Of a stretch of 11,913 nucleotides of DNA, positions 1 to 8,613 are shown in pieces (the stretch's first letter is position 1; the number at the start of each line of letters is the position of its first letter). Source of the stretch: Actinomortierella ambigua (Eukaryota; Mortierellomycota; Mortierellomycetes; Mortierellales; Mortierellaceae). The DNA is taken from assembly GCA_016098155.1 (NCBI GenBank), contig JAAAJB010000812.1:1-11913 (forward strand), written 5' to 3'. A program made the position numbers and the translations under genes. Below the pieces are notes generated by a model. That model saw nothing but the letters and a program-made list of their open reading frames with translations. It did not search any database and was not told the origin of the DNA.

Positions 1-1558
1 TGATCACCTGCGACAGCAACATGACAAAGAACGAGTTCTTACGGCCGAGACGGTCTGAGACGGACGAGAAGAAGAGACGGCCACCGAGATTGAAACCACC
101 ATTGATGGCGACGATCGTGGCAGCGGTGCTGGCGTCCTTGCCAAAGATGTCCTTGACGATGTTCGCCAGACGCGACAGGAAGACCAGACCGGCGATCGAG
201 TTTCCAAAGAACATGAGATAGATGAAGCGGTACTCCTTGGAGAAGATTGCGTCGCTCAGGTTCATGGTTGTTCCTGGGTCACGCAGCTGCGCCGCCGCCT
301 TCTCCTCCTGGTTAGTCTCGACATCTCCATTGGCGTTGACCTTGTTACGGTACATGTCCATGCCATTGACCTGGAAGTTTGGCGGCGGGACACGGAAGAT
401 GAACGCGCACAGCAACATTGCCGCAAAATAACTGCAGCCAAGCGTCACAAACGTCAACGGCAACCCGACCTCGGCCGTCAACGGTCCGGGCACCTTGGCA
501 AACACAATCGATCCCGCACCAAATCCACACACGGCAAACCCAGCGGCCAGACCTCGCTTGTCCGGGAACCACTTTTGAAGCGCCGACACGGGCGAGATGT
601 AGCACAGGCCAAGACCGGCACCGCCCAACAGACCATACCCAAAGTACACAAGCGCCATCGTCTTGGCTCGGATACCAATCGCGGCAATCATGTTGCCCAG
701 GAAGAAGAGAGTAGAGCCGACAATCGCTGCCAGGCGAGGGCCGTGGCGCTCCAGCCATGGACCATTGATAGCAGACGAGAGACCGAAGCAGCCTATAGTT
801 AAATGTTTCGGGAGAAAAAAAAAAAAGAGTTGGGGATAGGAGGGGGTGAGGATATGGGGACCCAAAAAAAAAATTGAGCAGGGATGATTTGGAACACGGC
901 TCTTCTCAAGAGGGTGACCAGACCCAAATTTGGCGAGGGATTGTACTTACCAACAGCAATGTAGAAGGTGATAGGCGCATTGTGCTTGATGGGAGCCGGC
1001 TTGCCCGTGACAGGATCGGCCGTTGTACCATAGATGTATGCGTCAATGGGATCATTAAACACGGACCCTGTACATGTGTGTCAAGTTACAATAGTGTAGT
1101 CCATTTGTGAGCATTATTTCGTAGTTTTATGTCAGTATCTGACATGCAGAGTCAATTATGTGTTCTCTTTGAGAGCCAAAATGCACCCTGGTTACAAGCA
1201 CGAAACAAACATACATGTGTAGAGAGAGCCGCAGATAGCCTGGAAGCTGTTCATGCATCGAAAGAAAAGAGTACGCATCCACCCTCCAAAAAGGTTAATT
1301 GTGTGTCTGCATGGAAGATGGGTCTGACTGTCTAGGCGAGGCGATGACATTCTCTCTTTTCTCTCTTTCTTACATAAAGGCGGTCGGGAACATGGTCCAC
1401 CGATTGAAGGGAATACCCCAGAAGAGAGTCTTTTCACGCTCAATCGTCGCTGCAGAGCGATGGTAGGCAGTGTCACTATAGTGGTGGTAAAGTGCCCGAA
1501 CCAGCGGGTTCCTATCGTCACCGCGTGTGGAGCGTTGGTCCTGGTTGTTGTTGTCCAT
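1..1558 (-). CDS. MFS transporter, oxalate/formate-antiporter-like, 3' end cut by window
   Basis: Predicted plasma-membrane or organelle carrier for a small carboxylate; the substrate cannot be read from sequence. Exons on the minus strand: 1558-1374, 1246-1215, 1067-951, 792-1 (runs off the edge), giving 375 residues so far of a family usually near 450-600. Introns have GTAAGA, GTATGT and GTAAGT donors, and phases match at each join. Residues 1-50 are a polar cytosolic tail. The first membrane segment (about 52-76) ends in GSLYTWSVFNDPID, typical of this group. Residues 163-207 hold the conserved GLGLCYISP...KWFPDKRGLAAG...GFGAG block, and 346-363 hold the loop 8-9 motif GGRLFFSSVSDRLGRK (MFS motif A-like). 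About nine of twelve membrane segments are in the window. The ATG at 1558 is the only in-frame start giving the tail and conserved core. A general monocarboxylate-porter label is the main alternative. Confidence 0.92.
1215..1246 (-). other. 32-nt micro-exon (exon 2) of the MFS transporter
   Basis: Exon 1 ends in phase 2 after TTT AT and the large downstream exon begins in phase 1 with GG TCC GTG, so they cannot join directly. This 32-nt piece repairs both phases. It begins after AACAG, encodes FQAICGSLYT plus the first base of a Trp codon, and ends at a GTATGT donor. The joined product gives GSLYTWSVFNDPID, matching the expected first transmembrane helix of the family. The flanking introns are 127 and 147 nt. 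Confidence 0.85.
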
Positions 1559-2110
1559 GTTTGGTCAACGTGAGAGGGGGAGAGGAGGGGGGGGGAGGGG
1601 TGTCGATGGTTACAAAGACACGCCAACAGCCAACAAGGGGAGATGTAGGCAAGGATGGAAGGAGAAGCACCTAAATGCTTTTGTGCGTGGATGGGAAGAA
1701 GAGTGGAGAGGAGATGTAGGAGAGGAGATGGAGAAGAGGAAGAAGAAAAGTACGAGAAAGAAAGAAGCTGGAGGCGATGGAGAAGACTACCGATGTTCTC
1801 AACAAGAGGGAAGCCTCTTGCACAAGTGACAATGGCTGTGTCGTGAAAAGAATGTGGGGAGGTGAAAACGATAACCAGGGAGAGGCGGAAACGATAGGCA
1901 TATAAAGGCGTCTGGCAACACAGGCAGCTGGAGGCTGGCAAAGGGGGGTAGGTAGTACGTTCTCTGGAAAGCCCAAATGTGCAATCTTGGTCTACGGGGC
2001 GCTCGTCAGATGTGTTTCCCCTTCCCCTTTCACCCTTTCCGCACCCCCCTCGTCTCTTCATGCCTGTCTCTTTTACTGAGAAAGAAAGAGACAGAGATAG
2101 TAAAGTCAAC
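1559..2110 (-). promoter_or_regulatory. Presumed promoter and CT-rich leader of the MFS gene
   Basis: No convincing gene lies here. Read on the minus strand, the 230 bases next to the start codon are strongly pyrimidine-rich (plus strand purine-rich, 1569-1790), as is common in leaders of fungal genes. The 12-mer GGAGAGGAGATG occurs twice at a 14-bp period (1705-1716 and 1719-1730). A TATAAAGG at 1901-1908 is on the plus strand, the wrong orientation for this gene. A long open frame crosses the region but is low-complexity and carries no recognisable domain. Confidence 0.5.
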
Positions 2111-2189
2111 AAAGAAAGCTAGGCCCTAACCTCCTTTTCGAGTTGCATTGGGGCTATTGAACATCTTAGAACGGTTGTTAGGACACACA

Positions 2190-2209
2190 TTATTATGATA
2201 TTATTATGA
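2190..2209. repeat. Tandem TTATTATGA pair
   Basis: TTATTATGA occurs at 2190-2198 and 2201-2209, an 11-bp period in a short AT-rich patch upstream of the MFS gene. No function is assigned. Confidence 0.6.
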
Positions 2210-2218
2210 CAATAAGCG

Positions 2219-2289
2219 CCAGTCAGAGAAAAACAAGCTATCGACGCAGTTCTAGATTCCTGAGCGCACGTATCCAGTCAGCCAGTCAG
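2219..2289. repeat. Three CCAGTCAG octamers
   Basis: The octamer CCAGTCAG occurs at 2219-2226 and then twice back to back at 2274-2281 and 2282-2289, followed by a related CTAGCCAGC. It lies 660-730 bp upstream of the MFS start. It could be a transcription-factor binding cluster or slippage; the sequence alone does not decide. Confidence 0.6.
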
Positions 2290-3459
2290 CTAGCCAGCAC
2301 TTGGCCTTGCTACTGCTAGATGGATCCGCAACCCCCTCCCTTCTATCCCTTTCCCGTATTTCAATGTCGTCGTCGGAGGCGGGGCACAAAAGATCCCGCG
2401 TTGCATTCGCAACATGCCAATTTTCACTTGTCTTAGTCAGAAATTAAAGTATTCTATCTTGAGGCAGTAATGGACTACTCCAGTCGCCACTCTCTTCTCT
2501 CTTCGGCACTTGGGGCGAGCACATCAAAACACAGGAGAAAGGCGTTGGTGTCCCAAGAAAAAAAAGAGAGTAAGAAGGCGATTGAATTAGGGACACTGAA
2601 CGGAGAGAGTACGAATACGAGGACCCAAAGAGAAACAAAGAGCTAGGGCAGGCGTCTGAAAAGTGAGAGGGTGTAATTCAACATAAGGAGGACGCGCACC
2701 TCCTTTGGGGAGGCAACAGAGACGGAAAAAGACAGAAAAAAAAAGAAGGAGGGGCCACCACCACATGACATGCATAGCGGCAGACAGATAGGAAAAAGGT
2801 GAGCCCCGGACCCATCTATTTGGGCTACCTACTCTGTAGCTGATGGACTGCCAGGAATGCCAGGGGCGCATGTTTATCCTTCGTTTTTGTCGTTTTGTGT
2901 GTAAGCAGACAGTAGGAGGTTCATGGCCTAAGCATGGACACCGAGGACTCACTGCCAGGAAGCTTTCCTGGAAAAAAAAGAAGAGCACCAGTTATGATCC
3001 CACTGGTGGTCTTGCCGATAAACACAGTAGTGTGGCCAAAAAAAAAGGAAGAAAGGAAGAAAGAAAAGAAGACATAGCAGATTCTTGGGAACCATGCTAA
3101 CAAACAAACAAAGAAAACCTTGATCCGACAACAGTATATCATAGAATCAAAAGCTTTTGAGAGCCAACAATACTCTTACTTCTATCAACAGATCAGTTAG
3201 AGCTCAAGTTGTGTCGAGCCATCTTTGTCTTGGCTTGCTCAGGGTTCTGAGCCACGCGTTAGGTTTGCTTGTCTGCCCAAAGAAGCAACAGGTTGCTCAA
3301 TAGAACGAGTTCCTGGTTGTGTAGATAGCATTCGCGGGGTGGTCAACTTTCAGCATAAAAGTATGATACTAGAGGTTCACCCTCTCGACGGTGTTTGAGC
3401 GCAAAAATACGTATATAAATATAATACATCCAAGGATGGGAAGAGACAGGAGGAGCTGC

Positions 3460-4013
3460 TCAGGGATGGCTAGTAGTTTTGGGGGGGGGGAGTGCCAGGT
3501 CCTGAGAGGATGTTCTGCTGGCCTTTCTCCTTGAGGCAGTTGCATCCTGTCTTCTTCTTCCTACCCCTCTTCCCCTGCTCCCTTGGGTCCTTCGACTTCG
3601 GGGTTCGTATGCCAACGTTTCACATTGACCACCCGAAATTAGGAAAGTGTGACAGCCCGCCAACATGTTGCCTCATACTTTGGCGATGCTGTGCATCTCG
3701 ATGTTCTGTAGTACAATGTACACATTCATATTCGACTAGCATGTTGCGAAAGAATTTTTTTTATGTACTGGGGGAAAACATGATCTAACAGAAAAAATAA
3801 TTGACGGAAAAAACTACAGGGGTTCAACTTTTTTTGGGGGGGAGTGAAGCGCTCGCGCTTAGTTCTTCTCCTCCTCAATGCTAAAGATTTGAAAAAAAAA
3901 ATGGCCAAAGAGGATAGATGGGTTAGGAAACTCGAGTCTGGCAAAACAGTGGACCATGGAGCTAAGCATCGAATTCCTGAGTTTTCCTATATAAAGTCAT
4001 CCTGCAAAAAAAC
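3460..4013. other. Region downstream of PHB2: 3' flank with homopolymers, no gene seen
   Basis: This lies beyond the PHB2 stop codon on the minus strand and presumably holds its 3' untranslated region and poly(A) site. It contains a G10 run at 3481-3490, a T7/G7 junction near 3830-3841 and A-rich runs at 3892-3902. No open frame here has a recognisable product. Confidence 0.45.
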
Positions 4014-5619
4014 TTACACCTTCTCCCTGTCGTTGACGTTCAGCAGGAGCGTATCGGCATCCAGCATGACACGGTTAGAGGAGTGGGCAATGGTGGAAGC
4101 GATCTCGCGAGCAACCTCAATCTTTCGCAGGGCAATGAAACCGGGCTTGTTCTTGATGGCTATTGTGATTGACATTAAGACGACCAAGAGGCAGAGAGAG
4201 GGGAAAGGGGTTAAGAGGTGCTTTGATCATAAAAGGCTCTTCCTTCTTCCGATTTCTACGTGCTGGATAAAAGAGAACAAGAAAAAAAAATAGAAAAGAC
4301 TTACCGTCACCGAGAAGCTCAGCAGAGCGTGCCTCACCCTCAGCCTTAACGATGGTAGACTGCTTCTCCTGAATAGCGCGGTCGACGACGAAGGCGGCGC
4401 GCTGAGCCTCCTGCTGGGCAATCTGCTTAGCCTCGACAGCCTGGGTGAACTCGGGGGAGAAGGCCATGTGGACAATCGAGACATCGTCCAGGACAATGTT
4501 GAAGCGAGCAGCACGCTTGATCAGGTTCTCACGGACCAGACGCGAGACACGGTCACGCTGAGTGATCAGTTGCGAGGCGTTGAACTGAGCAACAACCGAC
4601 TTTGAGACCTCGTTAATGATCGAGGGCAGGACACGCTCATCGTAGTCAGTGCCCAGAGTACGGTAAATCTCAGCCAAATCGTTGACACGGGGGCGCGACA
4701 GGACACGAACGGTGATGTTGACCATCTGCAAGTCTATATTTTCAATGATCAATGATCAGCAAACAAATGGAGGTCAAGGTGTCAGTCCTTCTCATAATGA
4801 TATCTTTTTTTTTGGCGCGTTGCTCCGACGTAGTTGGGGGGGGGGAGTGTGTGCACTGGAGGGTGATTTTGGGTCAGCATCGCTCGTTGCATCTACTGCG
4901 TTGGTAGTAGATGTGTCCTCTGGCATCCAAGGCTGATATGGTGTGGCTGACAGGACAAGAGACGATACGATTGCCCGCAGATAATTCCGACAATCGCCAT
5001 AGTGTGATCCCGATCCGGAAAAAAAAGCAGTGCTTGGTCGGTCCGTGGGCAAAAAGTGTGAGCTAGAAAATGATAGTGCCCTGACAAAGGGAAGAGGGTA
5101 AATGTCGCCGATGAACGACGTGAGACTCTTGCTTTCTTCCTGGTTCTCGCCTTACCCTTGGTGCCGGTGAGGGAAGCAACGTTTCTTGGCTTAGCACGGA
5201 CATCGTAGATAATGGGAGTCTCGAGCCAGGGAATGACGATATGTGTTCCCTCGTTGAAGACCTCCTTCTGGACACCAAAGACACGGGAGTACTTCACAGC
5301 ACGGTGACCACCGTCAACTATTAGAGTGAGTATTGAGGGAGGAGTATGTTAGAAAAACAAAAACGCGTATGGAAGGCAGCGCCATCGTGAAAGCTATGCG
5401 CGGGTCAGCTGTCCGAGGCTAGGACATGTCCACCACAGTTTGCGCTGTGCATGGTAGGGGCCCATGGGACAATCTGATCTGGCCATTACCGTTGAAGAGG
5501 GCGCTGTTGATACCGTAGCCGAGAGCACCGATGGTGACGATGGCACCAAGGCCACCAAAGATGCCCTTGCCGGAGCCCTTGGGGAAAACGCTGCCGAGTC
5601 TGTTGAATGCCTGAGCCAT
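4014..5619 (-). CDS. PHB2: Prohibitin-2, mitochondrial inner-membrane scaffold
   Basis: Partner of prohibitin-1 in the ring-shaped PHB complex of the mitochondrial inner membrane, which stabilises inner-membrane proteins and acts with m-AAA protease. Exons (minus): 5619-5490, 5317-5156, 4733-4305, 4159-4014; introns of 172, 422 and 145 nt, every join in phase 1. The product is 288 residues, close to the family's 290-310. Residues about 19-42 are a Gly-rich hydrophobic anchor. The SPFH/band-7 domain starts with [15 protein letters not shown] (45-59) and includes KDLQMVN and [15 protein letters not shown]. The long helix at about 198-240 starts [31 protein letters not shown] and the [13 protein letters not shown] helix separate it from prohibitin-1. 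The C-terminus after LLLNV is shorter than in animals. The ATG at 5619 directly precedes the anchor. It is head-to-head with the chitin-binding gene. Confidence 0.96.
4742..4758. repeat. TCAATGA tandem repeat beside the PHB2 intron 2 acceptor
   Basis: TCAATGA is repeated twice and followed by TCA, ending 9 nt inside the intron from the exon 3 acceptor (acceptor AG at 4735-4734, minus strand). Read on the minus strand it gives TGATCATTGATCATTGA, which occupies the place where a polypyrimidine tract or branch site would be expected. Confidence 0.5.
4890..4913. repeat. Perfect 8-bp inverted repeat (hairpin) in PHB2 intron 2
   Basis: CATCTACT (4890-4897) and AGTAGATG (4906-4913) are exact reverse complements separated by 8 nt, with two possible G-U pairs extending the stem. 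It sits in the middle of the 422-nt intron, the longest in the window. Confidence 0.55.
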
Positions 5620-6190
5620 TGTTGAGAAATTGAAGGTGAAGGTGGAGGAAGAGCGACGGTAGGGAGGGAGGGGTGAATGCAATGCAATTTTCGGGAGGCG
5701 AGGGGTGGTGGGTGGGGAGTCAATTCGCAGGCTTGCGCTGCGAGTGAGTGGTGGCTTGTGATGTTTTCCACCGATTGCTTTCCCTCGCCCATCCAAAAAC
5801 GGAATTTTTGGTCCTCGATCTTCAGTTGGTGGCAACTCCGGGTGGTCGTCCCAACATACGTACTTACTTGTAGAGACATGTCCGTCAGCAGCGTGCAAGA
5901 GGGGAGAATTAGACAGACACCGAAATGGTATGGGTTCGTTCCTTTCGCTGGTTTCTCTGTAGGTTTCTTCTTTAGCAAGAGACCTACGGCACTTTGTGCT
6001 CGTCCTTGTTCAGTGTCAATCGGTATGGATGCATCTCGAGAAAAAAAAAGGGTCCTGTACGTGTCCCCCCCCACGCTCTTTACTATTTGTTGCTCCTTGC
6101 ACTCTAGCACTCAAGTTCTCATCTTACCGCACTTCCACAGATCGTTCTAACCAACAACATCCTACCGTCTCTCACTGAACCTTGCCAATC
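5620..6190. promoter_or_regulatory. Shared upstream region of PHB2 (left) and chitin-binding gene (right)
   Basis: This 571-bp head-to-head intergenic region holds the promoters and leaders of both genes. On the minus strand, CT-rich sequence precedes the PHB2 start (5620-5670), and a donor-like AAGTAAGTACG at about 5860-5872 could mark a 5'-untranslated intron. On the plus strand, CT/CA-rich sequence (about 6060-6185) precedes the chitin-binding gene. No clear TATA box was seen for either gene. Confidence 0.5.
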
Positions 6191-6913
6191 ATGCTTCTTA
6201 GACCGATCATTCTCCTTTCTACCATCGTTGTAGCTGTCTTCGCTTTCGACGAGAGCCTGGATGGCAGCTGCTCAGGCGCGTTTGCCTGCGCCGAAGGATA
6301 CTGCTGTTCTAGCCAGTAAGAAGATCTCTCAGCCATCGTATTGTCATACCAAGTATCGATAAAGTACACATAACCCGCCTCCTCCTCCCGTGCTCGCCTC
6401 ACTCTAACCCACACCCTGTCAATTCAAACAATTAGTGGATACTGTGGTCGCACGACGTACCACTGTAGTGGGACAAACGGTTGTGACCCCGCGAGAGGCT
6501 CCTGTGGCGTTGTTTTCTTGGACAAGGACGACGCACCACTCGTGATCCCGTATGAGCAGATCGATCCCGACCACGTTAAGCAGCTTGCCGACCAGCTAGA
6601 AAAAGACGGTGCCAAGCTCGACCCCGAGCAGCTTAAGAACCAAAGCACTTTGGAATCCGTCCTTCAGGCGGCTGCCGAGGACAAGATCAAATTGGTTGAC
6701 ATGTTCAACGAAAACAACGGGCCTTCCACAAAGCCTGGCTCCTCTTCCGACCCTACCGCCAAGCCCGATGATTCATCGTCGTCATCGCCCTCCAAGTTAA
6801 AGCCATCCAAGTCCCCCACTTTGTCTCTCAGTGGTGTCGCTGCCCGAGACTCGTCTGATAACATTCTCGCTACCGTTGCTTTGGTGTTTTCGGCGATTTG
6901 GATCGTTCTGTAG
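6191..6913 (+). CDS. Secreted, probably GPI-anchored protein with hevein-type chitin-binding domain
   Basis: Exons 6191-6315 and 6436-6913 (120-nt intron, GTAAGA...TTAG, phase 2) encode 200 residues. Residues 1-18 form a signal peptide with likely cleavage after VFA. Cysteines at 27, 33, 38, 39, 45, 52, 58 and 65 give spacing C-5-C-4-CC-5-C-6-C-5-C-6-C. The middle matches hevein (C-8-C-4-CC-5-C-6-C-5-C-3-C); the first and last gaps differ. CCSSHGYCG (38-46) is the recognisable ChtBD1 core. Residues 67-136 are acidic and probably helical, with one N-glycosylation sequon (NQS at 110). Residues 137-173 are a Ser/Pro/Lys-rich stalk, and 185-200 a hydrophobic tail after a small-residue stretch, as in GPI attachment signals. 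Likely role: cell-surface or wall protein binding chitin or chitosan. No catalytic domain is present. A membrane-anchored form without GPI is the alternative. Confidence 0.85.
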
Positions 6914-7036
6914 AACCCATAGCTCAATTACTCAGAAGAGAGAGGGAGGGTCTCTCTCTAGATGGCAGTTCGTTATATTTTTTTTTATATGAAAAACTTT
7001 CTAATATACATGTTTAAACAGTGTGAAGGTTGTCAT
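6914..7036. terminator. Tail-to-tail gap with hairpin and AT-rich stretch
   Basis: Only 123 bp separate the stop codons of the chitin-binding gene and THOC3, so their 3' ends probably overlap or abut. AGAGAGAG (6937-6944) pairs with CTCTCTCT (6952-6959) around a 7-nt loop. An AT block at about 6973-6990 (TTATAT, a T-run, TATATG) could serve poly(A)-site selection on either strand. The role is inferred from position. Confidence 0.4.
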
Positions 7037-8613
7037 CTACGTTGCGTAACCCCACACGCGAATGTTGCCCTTGCTGATCGAACCTCCTCCTGGCCGAGGG
7101 TCTTGCTCCTCGCCTGCGTAGGCAAGCAAGTATTTTGACGGGTGCCATGCTACAGTGTTCATCGCCGCATAGCATTCGATTCTATGCACTGTCTCTCCAG
7201 TCTCTACCAGCGACACCTCAATCGCCAGATCCTCCGAAGCAGACGCCAAGAATTCTCCGTCGTGACTGAAGCTGATAGTGCGGATTGGCCAGCTACAAGA
7301 AGAGTGAAAAAAAAAAAACAATAACAACAATTTAAAGCGATTAGTTGGGACATGCTCTCTCACGTAGGATCCAAGACGATATAGATGACTTCCAAAAGGG
7401 TCTATCAACACGTACTCAAGGCCGCCAAAGGTCCGCACGCATGCATAGCTTTCGAGGTCCCACAGGTTGACCAGAGCATCCGCACTTCCCGAAGCAAGAT
7501 ATCTACAACAATAAGAGAAAGAAAAATCGATGGCGTGACAAATAAATTAATAAAGAGTCCATGTCGATGACAGATCATAAGACACGGAGGCCGTTTTTGG
7601 ACATGTCCTTGTACATGCGATTCATACTTTCCACTCGGCGAGAATTCAAGGCAGTAGCAGTTGGCTGTATGAGCAGGAAGAGCGACGATCTCTTTCATGG
7701 TCGCAAAGTCCATGACCTTGATCGATCCTTGGCCTGTTGTCAAGCAAAACAGTTTGCCTGTTGGGTCCCAGCTAATCTCGTTGACCTCGACACGAGAGAC
7801 ATACGTCTTTTCGACCTTGAAAGTCTTGGTATCGATGAACGTGATCAAGTCTTCCTTGTTTCCCACTGCAATGTGATGTCCATCGGGGCTCCAGCTGATG
7901 TTGATGTTTTGGCCGTTGGTGGCGATGGTGTGAATGCTCTTTGCCGCTATTTATACATAAAAAAAAAAGGAGTCAGCGGTGATGTAAACGTTATCAGGAA
8001 TGATAATAACTTCTCAGACTCAAGAGGATCTGCAGGCAAGACCTACATCGTGCATCCCAAATGCGCACTGTCTTGTCGCCGCTAGCCGTTGCCAGATGGT
8101 CCGGATGAGTTGGGTCCCAGCACAGCTGATCAACGCTCTCTGAATGTCCACGCAGCTCGAACGAGTTGGAGCTTCTTGAATCATACTACCAGAAGGAAAA
8201 GACAAGGGCGTGAGGCGAGAGCAACAAAGCAAGTGTCATTTGGCCATCAAATACCACCGCGACAGATATCATTGCGAGACAATAGACTCTCGTTCTTCCA
8301 CGCTTACCAGTCGTTCGGGTGCCCAGATGCGAGCTGTCTTGTCAACAGATCCAGAGGCCAGCTTCCGGCCATCGCAGCTCCATCCTACTGTGTGTACACT
8401 AGACTTGTGTCCCCTGTACTCCCGTCCTTTCAAGTTTGAGAACGACGCGATTGTCTAAGACGTCGTAGGTGTGGACATATATACAAGTTAGCGCGTCTTC
8501 CCTGAGGTTGAGGTGTGGTGCTCATTGCCCATGAGAATCGATGGGGTCCTGCACAATCGAATTAGAGGTCCACGAACCGCTTCCTGCTGTGATGTCTTGA
8601 CGAATGTGGCCAT
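7037..8613 (-). CDS. THOC3: THO complex subunit 3 (Tex1-like WD40 protein)
   Basis: Nuclear seven-bladed WD40 subunit of THO/TREX, which couples transcription to mRNA packaging and export. Exons (minus): 8613-8578, 8454-8308, 8185-8047, 7946-7628, 7502-7416, 7292-7037; introns 100-125 nt, phases consistent at every join. The product is 327 residues (human about 351). Repeats run roughly at 27-56, 74-105, 110-146, 155-190, 198-229, 244-273 and 283-327. Family-diagnostic stretches include GHSESVDQLCW, SGDKTVRIWD, NGQNINISWSPDG, VGNKEDLITFID, VEVNEISW, LDWPIRTISFSHDG and TVAWHP. The start is the weakest part: exon 1 encodes only 12 residues and needs a GTTCGT donor, but phase 0 and a CTAAC branch site fit, and exon 2 has no Met. 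It is tail-to-tail with the chitin-binding gene and head-to-head with RPT4. Confidence 0.94.

Larger units (their letters stand above)
2111..3459. other. Intergenic region without a supported gene
   Basis: Both strands were read for conserved domains, spliced exons, tRNA A/B boxes and 5S or snRNA-like sequence, and nothing convincing was found. Open frames of 60-130 codons are low-complexity translations of A-, T- or CT-rich stretches (for example minus 2988-2587 and plus 2843-3100) with no recognisable motif. Short A-runs occur at about 2557-2570, 2737-2745, 2971-2980 and 3039-3048. Confidence 0.5.

Noticed and set aside
345..758. Minus-strand 137-codon frame and plus-strand 418-714 frame
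   Set aside because: Both are other-frame readings of MFS exon 4, whose true frame gives a clean transporter sequence across 1-792.
1192..2112. Minus-strand open frame of 306 codons
   Set aside because: It is Ser/Leu/Pro low-complexity sequence from the CT-rich leader, overlaps exon 1 and intron 1 of the MFS gene, and only the 32 bases of the micro-exon within it are supported.
2587..2988. Minus-strand 133-codon frame with hydrophobic segments
   Set aside because: Its composition follows A/T homopolymers, it matches no family, and it lacks a supporting leader or splice pattern. A small lineage-specific protein cannot be excluded.
5620..5898. In-frame N-terminal extension of prohibitin-2 from an upstream ATG
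   Set aside because: The added residues are low-complexity leader translation, and the family starts right before the membrane anchor at 5619.
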